Below are positions 13,027 to 21,722 of a stretch of DNA of 32,249 nt, one piece after another (position 1 is the stretch's first letter; every line of letters begins with the position of its first letter). The stretch is from Pirellulales bacterium (lineage in GTDB: Bacteria; Planctomycetota; Planctomycetia; Pirellulales; UBA1268), in contig JAGYJY010000020.1 of the NCBI GenBank assembly GCA_018401745.1, forward strand, positions 1-32,249, given 5' to 3'. The translations under genes were made by a program, and so were the position numbers. The notes below the pieces were generated by a model. The model was not told the origin of the DNA. It did not search any database and saw only the letters and a program-made list of their open reading frames with translations.

Positions 13027-16000
13027 ATGAGATGCCCGGTCATTGCACGCCGACGGCGACGAGCCATCACCAGCATCACCGCGGCCCTCTGCTGCGGGCT
13101 CCTGATGGCTCCGGCACGAGCCGTCGACCTCAGCAGCATGTGGCAGAAAGTCTCCGCGCCGCTGCGGTTTGATCGGCACGGCCCACCGCCAGCCGACCCC
13201 TGCCTGGTCGACCTCGCCGCCCGCCTCGACTGGCTGGAGCGACACCTCGACACCTACGGCTCCGTTGTCGTCAAGCATCCCGACGTGTGGGGCCAAAGCC
13301 GGCTGATGCGACACCGGCAGGAATACGAGGAGCAGCTGCGGGCCCAGCTCGACCAGTTTGCCTATCGCAGCAACGCAGCCATCCGCCGCAGCGATCAGTC
13401 GTATCTCGGCATGGCCCTGGCCCTCGAGGCAGCCACGGGCCGACGGCGTGGCCCGGAGCAGGTGCCCCTGCCCTCCACGGGCGGCTCGGCCAGCGTGATC
13501 AACCAGATCGAAGGCATGCTGCCCACAGGCAATGAGAGCGTCGGCCGCAGCGACACGGCGATCATCGGCCGCACCCAGCCGCTCGCCTTCGCCGAGAGCC
13601 CTGCCGGCTTTCGCTTCGACGATGGGCCGATCTCCCTGGAGCCCACGCTCCACCTCGACCAGCTCTCTCGCTACCTCAACCATCTCAATGAGCTGCGACG
13701 GATCAACGAGGGCGACGACGTCGCCGACGCCCCCGGCTATGCGATGGTGCTCGTGCGGCTGCCCGTCTCGATCCTTCCTGGCGGCCGCACCCGCCGCGGC
13801 TACGGCGCCGAGGCAACGCTGATCGCGGAGCCCGTCCTCGACGACAACCTGCTGCCGCGAACCTTCCGCAGCCTGGTGGTCAACGATCTGGTCGACCTGA
13901 TCGCTCCCGCCCTGGCCTGGTGTGTCAACGATCGCCTCGTGTGTGGCGTGGGCCCGCGACGTTGTCGGCAGCTCGCCGCAGAGCCTCCTCCCTCGCAACG
14001 ACAGCCGCCGCTCGTTTGCGATCACCGCCCTGGCCGAACGGCTCCCCACCGCCTCGCCGGCCACCGCGCCCGCTGCCAAGACCCGCCGCAGCCGCATGCC
14101 GATCCCTTTCACGCAGCTGGTGGAGGCCTCGGGCATCGAGCAGATCGCGGTGCTGATCCGCGACACCCACGCGGCGCTCGCCGGCCTGCCGACGAGCCGG
14201 CCCTGCATCGGCTACGGCGACGTCCGCGGCTTCCTGGAGGAAGAGGTGCAGGCCGCTGAAGACTTCCTCGCCCAGCCGGAGCTGGCCGCGGTCTGGCTGG
14301 AGCTGCCCACCTGGAACCTCGCTTCCCTGATCCGGGGCCGCCGGGCAGCCGAGATCGACCAGCTGCGAGACCGCTTCTTCGCCCAGCTCGACGCCGCAGG
14401 CCCGCCCGCAGCCCACCCGATCAGCCACACCACCACCGCCGTGCTCGCCTGGGGCATCCTTGTGGAGTCGGCCCTGCTCGACGCCCAGCTCACCCTCGAC
14501 ATGCAGCAGACCGACTGCGACGGCATGCTGGCCGCCGCAGCGGGCCCCTTCTACGGCCCCGCCCCATCGCCGCTGGCCCGCGCGGCCTTCAACCGCTACG
14601 TGCAGGCCCGCTGGCCCTTGCATGTGTTTGCCCTTGATCCTGTTGTGCAGGAGCAGAACATCGAAGACTCCTACGCCCGTCGCCGCGAAACGCAGATCGC
14701 GATGGCAATGGCCTTTGCCAGCGGCCGGATGTCGGCTGCGGCGCTGAGCCGCTACACCCGCCGCCTGGAAACCGACATGGCCACGCTGGCCCTCAACCGC
14801 ACCGCGGTCGGCTTTTCCCATGGCAGCGACACCTTCGGCTGGCGGTTTTTTCCGCGGGTGCAGTCGCCGCCGACCCGCGGCGCCCTGGCGACCTTCACCG
14901 AAACCCTCTGCGGCCCCTCGGCCGACGCCGACCTCGCGGCCCGCCAGCTCGAGCCGGGCATCCGCGAGTGCACCGCGATCCTGGTGATGCCCTCGTTTGT
15001 GCCGGCGGTCACCTTCGATGTCCGCACCAACTGGTTCTCCCTCGCCCATCCACGCTGCACCGAGCCATCGCTGGAAGAGGCCGTCAGCTGCTCGCAGATG
15101 ATTGCCTCGCTGCGGATGTCGGGAGCGGGCACGAGGCCGGCTGGCTGTGGCCTCCCACGACCGTGCTGCGGCCCCTGCTGCGGCGTGTTGAGCAGCTCGA
15201 TCGCGAGCTTCCCCTGCAGTCGCTCACCTCCCAGCTCCCCTACGAAAACACCGCCGGCGGCTTCGAGCTCTTCTCCGCCGGCACCACGGCCCTCGCGCCG
15301 GAGCTGCTCGGCTGGTATGGAGCCCCAGGCATCAACCCCGACAGCAGCACCAGCCTCTACCTGATCGGCCGCGGCTTCAGCGTGCACGACACGAGCCTGA
15401 TTGCCGGCGGCCGCCCGGTGCCGATCACGCTGATCAGCCGCGAGGTGCTGCGGGCCGACATCCCGCCGGGCGTGGCCACCCTGCCGGCGATGCCGCAGGC
15501 GGTTTCCCTAGCCAGTCCTGAGGAGCTGCCCCCGCCGGCAGGCTCTCCCGAGCGGCTCCCAGCCCCGCAGCCGGCCGCGACCGCGGGCTCAAGCCCGCCA
15601 TGTGCCGACGGCCTCGCCCTGTGCAACAGCCGCGAAATGGTCGACCTGCACCTGGCCACCCCCTACGGCGTGACGGCCCACATGCTCGTGCCGGTGGTGC
15701 GGGAAAGCCGCGGATCCGGCCGCCTGGCCTTTGCCGACAGCTATCAGATCGACCTCGCCTACACGACGGGCAAGAGCACCGCCGCCAATGCCGAGGTGGC
15801 CCGCGTCGATGAGTTTTACGGCGCGGCCTTCGACGCCCTGGCGATCGCCGTGCCCGACGACTTCCTACCGCCGGGCAAAGGCGTGCTCAACTTCACGCTC
15901 ACCGATCCCTCGGCTGGCCAGCCGGTGGCGGTGTTAGCCGTGCCGCTGCCCCCCTTCGACACGCTTCGCAAAGCCTATGTGCTGACCGGAGCCGACCTCC

Positions 16001-16206
16001 GCAACTTCGTGGGCGACACCTCGCGGCCGGCCACCGACAAGACGCTGCGAGGAGCGATCAAGCCCTATCTCGACGCCCTGCTCGCCGCCGACGCCGCGCC
16101 GGCTGTTGGCGAGTCGCTCGAGCTCAACCTCACCGCGACCCTCTTCGCCGAGAGCCGCGACCTGCCAGTTGGCGGGAGCATCCGCGTGTCTGCCCAGCGG
16201 CGTTGA
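13027..16206 (+). pseudogene. Large exported protein of unknown function, two frameshifts
   Basis: Three frames join into one protein of about 1060 residues. The first (13027 to about 13930) opens with a signal peptide (MRCPVIARRRRRAITSITAA, cleavage after ARA) and a region rich in aromatic and acidic residues. The second (about 13925 to 15125) continues with SFAITALAERLP and ends near EEAVSCSQMIASLRM. The third (about 15120 to 16206) continues with SGHEAGWLWPPTTVL and ends in a beta-rich tail (LELNLTATLFAESRD). The shift near 13920-13960 is +1 and the one near 15115-15135 restores the original frame. I do not recognise a family; the length and signal peptide fit planctomycete envelope proteins. 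Coding bias continues smoothly across both breaks, so this may be an intact gene with two sequence errors, a recent pseudogene, or less likely recoding. Confidence 0.6.
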
Positions 16207-16294
16207 CGGCGGCGGCCGGAGAAGGAACTCAAAACCCGTGGAATACAGCCCAAACCATCGGTGCTCAGGCTCGCGGAAACTGGCCCCATTTCGC

Positions 16295-16325
16295 TTGACA
16301 AACCACCCCGCTCATTGAATAGAAT
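16295..16325 (+). promoter_or_regulatory. Possible sigma70 promoter of the DUF1559 gene
   Basis: TTGACA at 16295-16300 is followed after 19 bases by TAGAAT at 16320-16325, in a locally AT-rich stretch unlike the flanking DNA. The spacing is slightly long. The start codon is 88 bases downstream, preceded by AGGAAA. Confidence 0.5.
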
Positions 16326-16412
16326 AATGCCAACGCGGGGGAGTGAGGACTTTCATTCGGTGAATTTAGGTCGCCCTGCGCATTTTTTTCTATCTCCTAC
16401 AGGAAATGCGTC

Positions 16413-17444
16413 ATGACACGGAAAAATGCGGGGTTTACCCTCGTTGAACTGCTGGTGGTGATCGCCATCATCGGCGTGCTGGTCGGTCTTCTGCTGCCGG
16501 CGGTGCAGTCTGCCCGTGAGGCCGCTCGTCGCTCAAGTTGCTCCAACAACATGAAGCAGATCGGGCTCGCGATGCACAACTTTCACGACACAAACAACGG
16601 CCTGCCAGCCTTCGTGAAGCGAAATCGACAGGGTGATTACTGGCGTGGCTACAGCGCCTTTAGCCAGGTTCTTCCCTACATCGAGGAGCAAAACCTCTAC
16701 GACCAGATGGTCACAGCTACCGACAACTGGTTCCATCACTGGGATCAGGGCGGCGTCAACAACACGCTGACTGCCGTGCGGGCGACCAAGATTCAGGCGT
16801 TCCTCTGTCCGTCCGACCGAAAGTTCTCAACTGGCGGCGGCTGGGCCAACGGCCAGGGCTGCAACTACGGCGTGAGTTTCGGCTCAACGATTTCCTGGGC
16901 CAACATGAACAACCAAAACGGCCTGTTTCGTGGCAACCCGATCGCCAACATCAATGCTGCGCTTGAGTTTGGCGGCGCGACCGACGGGCTGAGCAAGACG
17001 CTGATGGCGTCGGAGCACCTCACTGGCGACAACAACGATGGCGTGCTGATGCCGGGCAACTCTTCAGAGCCGCGAATTGGCAGTGGCTTCCCGGGAGCTG
17101 CCCAGTATCCAACGGAAAGCGAAGTCACCGCCTTCGGCACGGCCTGCCTCGGGGTGACGGCTCACAACTCCGAGAATGGCTGCCAGTGGATTGCTCCCGA
17201 GCCCACGCAGACAGCGCTCAACACCATCGCCCCGCCGAACTGGCAGTATCCCAACTGTCAGACGAGCGGCAGTGGTTTTGCAGCCGACCGCGACGGCTCG
17301 TACCCGGCTCGAAGCCGGCATCCTGCTGGTGTTCAGGCCGTCATGGGTGATGGGTCGGTGCAGTTCTTCAACGATGGCATCGACCTCGTAACCTGGCAGC
17401 GAATCGGCAGCCGCGAAGACGGTCAAGCGGTGAGCTTTGACTAG
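16413..17444 (+). CDS. DUF1559 prepilin-like surface protein
   Basis: The 343-residue protein begins with a type IV pilin/pseudopilin signal: basic residues, then [26 protein letters not shown], where the prepilin peptidase would cut after the Gly and methylate the Phe. The rest is the DUF1559 (SBP_bac_10-like) domain greatly expanded in Planctomycetota. It includes the [17 protein letters not shown] segment and the C-terminal H-X9-DG motif (H followed by PAGVQAVMG then DG). These proteins are thought to be exported to the cell surface; their function is unknown. It heads a co-directional cluster and ends before a strong hairpin at 17494-17528. Confidence 0.92.
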   Translation: MTRKNAGFTLVELLVVIAIIGVLVGLLLPAVQSAREAARRSSCSNNMKQIGLAMHNFHDTNNGLPAFVKRNRQGDYWRGYSAFSQVLPYIEEQNLYDQMVTATDNWFHHWDQGGVNNTLTAVRATKIQAFLCPSDRKFSTGGGWANGQGCNYGVSFGSTISWANMNNQNGLFRGNPIANINAALEFGGATDGLSKTLMASEHLTGDNNDGVLMPGNSSEPRIGSGFPGAAQYPTESEVTAFGTACLGVTAHNSENGCQWIAPEPTQTALNTIAPPNWQYPNCQTSGSGFAADRDGSYPARSRHPAGVQAVMGDGSVQFFNDGIDLVTWQRIGSREDGQAVSFD

Positions 17445-17493
17445 GCCTCCGCTCGCCAACCGGCCTTAACCGAGGACCAGAGGTTCAACACTG

Positions 17494-17528
17494 GGGCCCC
17501 GGGTGTGTGCAGCACATGCTCGGGGCCC
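17494..17528 (+). terminator. Hairpin terminator after the DUF1559 gene
   Basis: GGGCCCCG at 17494-17501 pairs with CGGGGCCC at 17521-17528, with a smaller TGTG/CACA pairing inside the loop, followed by TTTCATTTCT. It may be a partial terminator that sets a high DUF1559 level over the downstream genes. Confidence 0.65.
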
Positions 17529-17599
17529 TTTCATTTCTAAAGTCTTCTCTCCCCTGCCAGCCAATGGCACCCGCATCTTCCCCCATATTGAGGAACACA

Positions 17600-17926
17600 G
17601 TGCTTCGCACACTCATACGATTCTCCGCCGTTGTCCTTGTCGCCGCCCTGCTTACCGTCACGAGCACCGGCTGCCAGCCCCAGGGCGTTGAAGTTGATGT
17701 CGCCCAAGGACTGTCGACGAGCGACCTTCTCAAGCAGGACCTTCAAATAGTGGTCGACAACGGCCAACTGGGCAGCGAGATGGGATCCATCGAAAACAAT
17801 CTCTTCAAACTCAAGGAGTCCAATGCCGCTCTCGCAGAGGAGCTCACGGCCGACCTGCAAGAGCTGCAGTCGCTCCAAGGCTCAGCAGCTGTCAGCAAGG
17901 CTCAGTCGATGATTGAAAAGCTGTAA
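17600..17926 (+). CDS. Small lipoprotein
   Basis: The GTG at 17600 is chosen because GAGGA lies six bases upstream. It gives a compact lipoprotein signal: basic start (MLRTLIR), a hydrophobic stretch (FSAVVLVAALL) and the lipobox TSTGC. The ATG at 17564 would add 12 residues. The mature part of about 85 residues is helical and heptad-like (LGSEMGSIENNLFKLKESNAALAEEL), suggesting a short coiled coil on the outer face of a membrane. I do not recognise a family. Small lipoproteins of this kind are regularly found next to DUF1559 genes, so a shared surface role is plausible. Confidence 0.7.
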   Translation: MLRTLIRFSAVVLVAALLTVTSTGCQPQGVEVDVAQGLSTSDLLKQDLQIVVDNGQLGSEMGSIENNLFKLKESNAALAEELTADLQELQSLQGSAAVSKAQSMIEKL

Positions 17927-17934
17927 CGGAAGCC

Positions 17935-17966
17935 CGCGGCGGCGGAAATCTCTTCCCGCCGCCGCG
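17935..17966 (+). terminator. GC-rich hairpin between lipoprotein and TPR genes
   Basis: CGCGGCGGCGG at 17935-17945 pairs perfectly with CCGCCGCCGCG at 17956-17966 around a 10-base loop and is followed by TGTTTC. It begins nine bases after the lipoprotein stop. It could be a terminator or an RNA-stabilising structure within the operon. Confidence 0.6.
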
Positions 17967-18083
17967 TGTTTCATCTGCCGGCCCGGCCTTCTCGGGCTTC
18001 TGAAAAGCGCGGCTGGTGGGTGGCCCTTGCGTTTGTCCCACCTTGCCAGGTGTCTCAACAGAAATGCCACGAAACTTCTCGGG

Positions 18084-19346
18084 ATGAAACGTTTCCCACG
18101 ATTGTCTGCCAGGCTGTGGGTTCTTGTCGGCATCCTCTGCGGCCTGATCGTCGTCGGTATCCCTCTCGCCAGTCTCCTGTTGGCAGATAGCGTGGCTGCG
18201 ATGGCGGTCGCTGATCGAGATCAGGATGCAGCCCTCGGCTGGGTTCGGTATGGGGAGCGGCTGCGAGGAGAAAGCCCGCAAGGCTTGCTGATCAAGGCTC
18301 GGCTGGCTCGCCGCAGGGGTGCCTTGAGGCAGATGGAGCAGTTTCTCAAGGCCGCATCGCGAGCTGATGCCCCTGCCGGTCTCGTCCGCCGCGAGTGGAT
18401 GCTTGCTGACATTCAATCTGGGCGGCTGGAGAAGCTTGAGGCTCAGGTGAAGGCATGGCTTGTGGCCAACGATCCCGATCTCCCGGAGATCGCAGACGCC
18501 TACGCCAACGGCCTGGCTGCCTGCTCGCGGTTTGATGAGGCCTTGGAGATGCTTGGAGCCTGGGGCCAGGATTACCCAACCGACCCGATGCCTGCCTTCC
18601 GCGCTGGCCGTATCCACGAGTTTTTCGAAGACTTTGACAGCGCTGCGGACGCGTATCGAGAAGCCGTTGCCCGGCGGGAGGATTTCCTTCCTGCTCGCTA
18701 CGCGGTCGGCCGCGTGTTGCTGAGAAAAAAGGAGCCGGAAAAGGCGCTCCGCGAGTTTGAGTCGTGCCGCACCGGCTCCACATCGCTGGCAGCGGAGGTT
18801 GCCATTGCGGAATGCCTTGCTGAGCTTGGCCGCACTGAGCTTGCCATGCAGCAGCTGGAGGTGGTGCTTCGCAATGACGGAACGCAGATACAGGCCTCGT
18901 ATCTCCCTCTGCTGGCTCCTCAAGAATGCTTTGTGGCCGCCAGGCTGCTGGGCACACTGGCAGTCAACGCCGGCTCGCATGAGCAGGGGCTCGAACTGCT
19001 TGAGCGAGCGCTCCGCTACAACCCCCGCGATGTCGCCGCTCGTTACTCACACGCCGTTGCCCTGCGAGGCCTGGGGAGAACGCAGGAGGCCGAAGCCGAA
19101 CTGGCAGAAATCGAGGAAAACCGGGATGCCATGAAGCGGGTCAACACCTTGCGGAATAAGATCAACCGAGATCCCGACGATGTTGCTGCCCGGATCGAGC
19201 TTGGAAGGGTGCTTGCGGAACACGAGTCGGTGGAAAACGGTCTCTTCTGGCTGCGGAGTGCGATTGCCCGCGAGCCAGAGAATCAGCAAGCCCGACAGCT
19301 GATCGAGTCGTACACAGCTCCATCGACCGCCGCACCGGGTCAGTAA
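18084..19346 (+). CDS. Membrane-anchored TPR protein
   Basis: From the ATG at 18084 the 420-residue protein has an N-terminal membrane segment (LWVLVGILCGLIVVGIPLASLLL) that anchors it with the bulk outside the cytoplasm. Tetratricopeptide-type helix pairs follow, for example at ADAYANGLAACSRFDEALEML, AFRAGRIHEFFEDFDSAADAY, and SHAVALRGLGRTQEAEAEL. Such repeats bind partner proteins. TPR proteins next to CRTAC1 proteins and DUF1559 pseudopilins are a recurring planctomycete arrangement, perhaps a scaffold for surface proteins. The frame is open back to 17913, but the later ATG is preferred because it begins the membrane anchor directly and avoids the hairpin. Confidence 0.8.
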   Translation: MKRFPRLSARLWVLVGILCGLIVVGIPLASLLLADSVAAMAVADRDQDAALGWVRYGERLRGESPQGLLIKARLARRRGALRQMEQFLKAASRADAPAGLVRREWMLADIQSGRLEKLEAQVKAWLVANDPDLPEIADAYANGLAACSRFDEALEMLGAWGQDYPTDPMPAFRAGRIHEFFEDFDSAADAYREAVARREDFLPARYAVGRVLLRKKEPEKALREFESCRTGSTSLAAEVAIAECLAELGRTELAMQQLEVVLRNDGTQIQASYLPLLAPQECFVAARLLGTLAVNAGSHEQGLELLERALRYNPRDVAARYSHAVALRGLGRTQEAEAELAEIEENRDAMKRVNTLRNKINRDPDDVAARIELGRVLAEHESVENGLFWLRSAIAREPENQQARQLIESYTAPSTAAPGQ

Positions 19347-19379
19347 GGTGCTTGGCCACGGCCCCAGTTTCCTTCGCAC

Positions 19380-21104
19380 ATGACGTTCCGCCCAACCACT
19401 CTCCGCTGGTCACTCGTGCTGCTCGCCACGATATCGGCTGGCTGCCAGCCCGAACGTCCCACAATCGTTGCTCCCACCTCGTCCCCCTCCGTCGCCAGCG
19501 ACGCCTGTGGGAGTTTTGTGTTTACTGACATCACCGCGGAGGCTGGGCTGACCGCCATCTACGACAACGGCGAGGATGCTGGCTCGCGAAGCATTGTGGA
19601 ATCGATCGGTGGCGGTCTGGGCGTGCTCGACTTCGACCGTGATGGCCGCTGGGATTTGATAACGCCTTCTGGCGGCACCATCACGCTGAACGGGCCTCTC
19701 ACAGGCCTTCCCACACAGCTCTGGCGACAGGACGCCCAGGGCGGTTTTCACGAGGTGTCTTCCCAGGCTGCGGTCCTCTCCCCGGCAACGCTCACGCACG
19801 GGATCGCCTGCGGTGACTACGACAACGATGGATTTACCGACATTCTGATCACTGGCTTCGATGGCCTGCAGCTGCTGCAGAACCTCGGCGATGGCAGCTT
19901 TCGAGACTGCACCGCAGAGACCGGCCTCGATGCCGATACGCTCTGGAGCACAAGTGCCGCGTGGCTCGACATCGACGCTGATGGCGACCTCGATCTCTAC
20001 GTCGCCCACTACGTCGACTGGGCATGGAACAACCATCCGGAATGCTTTGCTGGGCTTCCCGGCGTGCGTGATGTCTGTTCCCCCAACGAGTTCAACGGAC
20101 TTCCCGACAGTCTTTTCATCAACGACGGCAGCGGTCGATTTCGTGATGAGAGCCGCCGGTGGGGCCTCAAGCAAAGCGGCAAGGGCCTCGGCGTGGTGGC
20201 AGCTCAACTCGATGGCGACGATGCCGTCGATCTCTACGTCGCCAACGACACCGTGGAAAACGCCCTCTACATCAACGCGTCCCCTCCGCTGCACGACCAG
20301 GGGCTGATCCGGGGCGTGGCTGTCGATGCCCGCGGTGTTCCCAACGGCAGTATGGGCTTGGCCGTCTTCGACTTTAATAACGACACCCACTTCGACTTGT
20401 GGGTCACCAACTACGAAGACGAAACCTGCGGACTGTATGAGGGGGATGGGGAGGGAGGCTACCTGTGGGCAACCGACCGCACCGGAGTGAACGCCCTCGG
20501 CACGCTGTTTGTGGCATTCGGCACGGTCGCCGGTGACTTTGACCTCGACGGCGATGAAGACCTCTCAGTCGTCAATGGCCATGTGATCCTCAACCCGCGG
20601 AAGTCTGAGAGACGCCAGCTCCCTCTGTTTCTCTGCAACACGGCTCGGCCGCAGACGACCCTCTCCCCACGATTTGTTCGCCAGACTTTCCCCGAGGGAA
20701 GCTACTTTGCCACCCCTCACCGCGGACGTGGGCTGGTCGCCTTTGATCTCGACCGTGACGGCGACCTCGATCTCGCCAGCACGCATGTCAAGGAGGCTGC
20801 TACCCTTCTACGGAACGACTCTCCGCCGCAGGGCCGCGGCTTCACCGTCCAGTTGATTGGACGCACCGTCAATCGTGACGCCATCGGCACACGCGTGACA
20901 CTCGAGACCGACCGGGCACGCTACGTTCGCCAGGTGACTGGCGGCGGCAGTTACCTCTCACAAAGCCCAGCCGTTGTCCACCTGGCGATTCCCACTGGCG
21001 AACAGTTTCGTCGGCTTCAGGTTCGCTGGCCTGATGGCACCGAGCAGCAGCTCGAAGAAATACCTGACGCTCCTTTCATCCAGGTGCTGCAGCCCGGTCC
21101 ATGA
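19380..21104 (+). CDS. CRTAC1/UnbV family lipoprotein with FG-GAP repeats
   Basis: The 574-residue protein has a lipoprotein signal ending in TISAGC (Cys22). It then has repeated FG-GAP/VCBS blades, each with a calcium-binding loop: DFDRDGRWD, DYDNDGFTD, DIDADGDLD, DFNNDTHFD, DLDGDEDL and DLDRDGDLD. The C-terminal region (RDAIGTRVTLET ... GGGSYLSQSP ... LQVRWPDGTEQQLE) is the ASPIC/UnbV domain. These beta-propeller proteins sit on the cell surface and probably bind ligands or other proteins. It follows the TPR gene by 33 bases on the same strand. Confidence 0.92.
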   Translation: MTFRPTTLRWSLVLLATISAGCQPERPTIVAPTSSPSVASDACGSFVFTDITAEAGLTAIYDNGEDAGSRSIVESIGGGLGVLDFDRDGRWDLITPSGGTITLNGPLTGLPTQLWRQDAQGGFHEVSSQAAVLSPATLTHGIACGDYDNDGFTDILITGFDGLQLLQNLGDGSFRDCTAETGLDADTLWSTSAAWLDIDADGDLDLYVAHYVDWAWNNHPECFAGLPGVRDVCSPNEFNGLPDSLFINDGSGRFRDESRRWGLKQSGKGLGVVAAQLDGDDAVDLYVANDTVENALYINASPPLHDQGLIRGVAVDARGVPNGSMGLAVFDFNNDTHFDLWVTNYEDETCGLYEGDGEGGYLWATDRTGVNALGTLFVAFGTVAGDFDLDGDEDLSVVNGHVILNPRKSERRQLPLFLCNTARPQTTLSPRFVRQTFPEGSYFATPHRGRGLVAFDLDRDGDLDLASTHVKEAATLLRNDSPPQGRGFTVQLIGRTVNRDAIGTRVTLETDRARYVRQVTGGGSYLSQSPAVVHLAIPTGEQFRRLQVRWPDGTEQQLEEIPDAPFIQVLQPGP

Positions 21105-21148
21105 CGAAGCTGCTTGGCGACTGACTCGTACGCAGAAGCGTTTTGACA

Positions 21149-21185
21149 ACGCCGCTCGCCCGCCATCGCCTGATGAGGGCGGCGT
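21149..21185. terminator. Possible bidirectional terminator hairpin
   Basis: ACGCCGC at 21149-21155 and GCGGCGT at 21179-21185 are inverted and lie between the convergent CRTAC1 and DNA glycosylase genes. No T tract follows clearly on either side. The stem is short for the loop size. Confidence 0.3.
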
Positions 21186-21722
21186 CACTCGCTCGTAGGC
21201 TTGAGCACAAAACGCAGCGGCTTCTCCACCCACTCACCGGCGTAGCCGATGCCGATGCGGGGCGTGCGGAGGATCCGACTGCCGGGCACCTTCACCCCTG
21301 CATCCTCAAACCAGACACCCGAGGCCTCCACGGCCTCCGCACCATCCAGGCTGCGGTCGATCCCGAGCGCCTTCGTCAGCCGCCCGGGCCCAGCGACATC
21401 GCCCGCCCCTCGCAGCAGCACCGCCGCTGGAACGCCCGGCTTGCCGGTCACGATGTTGAGCATCCAGTGCATGCCGTAGCAGAGGTAGACATACCAGCAG
21501 CCCGCCGGCCCAAACATCGTGGCGTTCCGCTTGGTCATGCCACGGCTGCCGTGGCAGGCAAGATCGTGGCTGCCGAGGTAGGCCTCCACCTCAGTCACCG
21601 AGCAGCCGCACCAGGCCATCCGGCGTGCGGGCCACGAGCTGCATGCCGAGCAGCTGCCGGGCGACGCGGTCTGCTGGACGGTCAAAAAACGCCGCCGGCA
21701 CCGCCGCCGGCCGGCTAGCCAT
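21185..21722 (-). pseudogene. 3-methyladenine DNA glycosylase (AAG/MPG type), frameshifted
   Basis: AAG-family enzymes excise alkylated and deaminated purines from DNA. The N-terminal part starts at the ATG of 21722 (MASRPAAVPAAFFDRPADRV, then ARQLLGMQLVARTPDGLVRLLGD) and stops at 21591. The remainder is in another frame: VTEVEAYLGSHDLACH, with the catalytic Glu of TEVEAY, then AGCWYVYLCYGMHWMLN and GPGRLTKALGID, all family hallmarks. One missing or extra base between about 21592 and 21625 separates the two. The ATG overlaps the end of the RND pump gene by eight bases, so it belongs to the same operon. It is either a recently inactivated gene or an intact one with a one-base sequence error. 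Confidence 0.8.

Noticed and set aside
11979..13172. 397-residue + strand open frame opposite the M4 protease
   Set aside because: The opposite strand has HELTH, NEHFAD and GGVHINSG in the right order; this frame is the antisense shadow.
13920..13960. Programmed ribosomal frameshift
   Set aside because: I see no clear slippery heptamer and no reason for a second, opposite shift downstream; mutation or sequence error is simpler.
12835..14208. 457-residue - strand open frame opposite the exported protein
   Set aside because: It is antisense to a frame with a signal peptide and protein-like composition, and has no recognisable motif.
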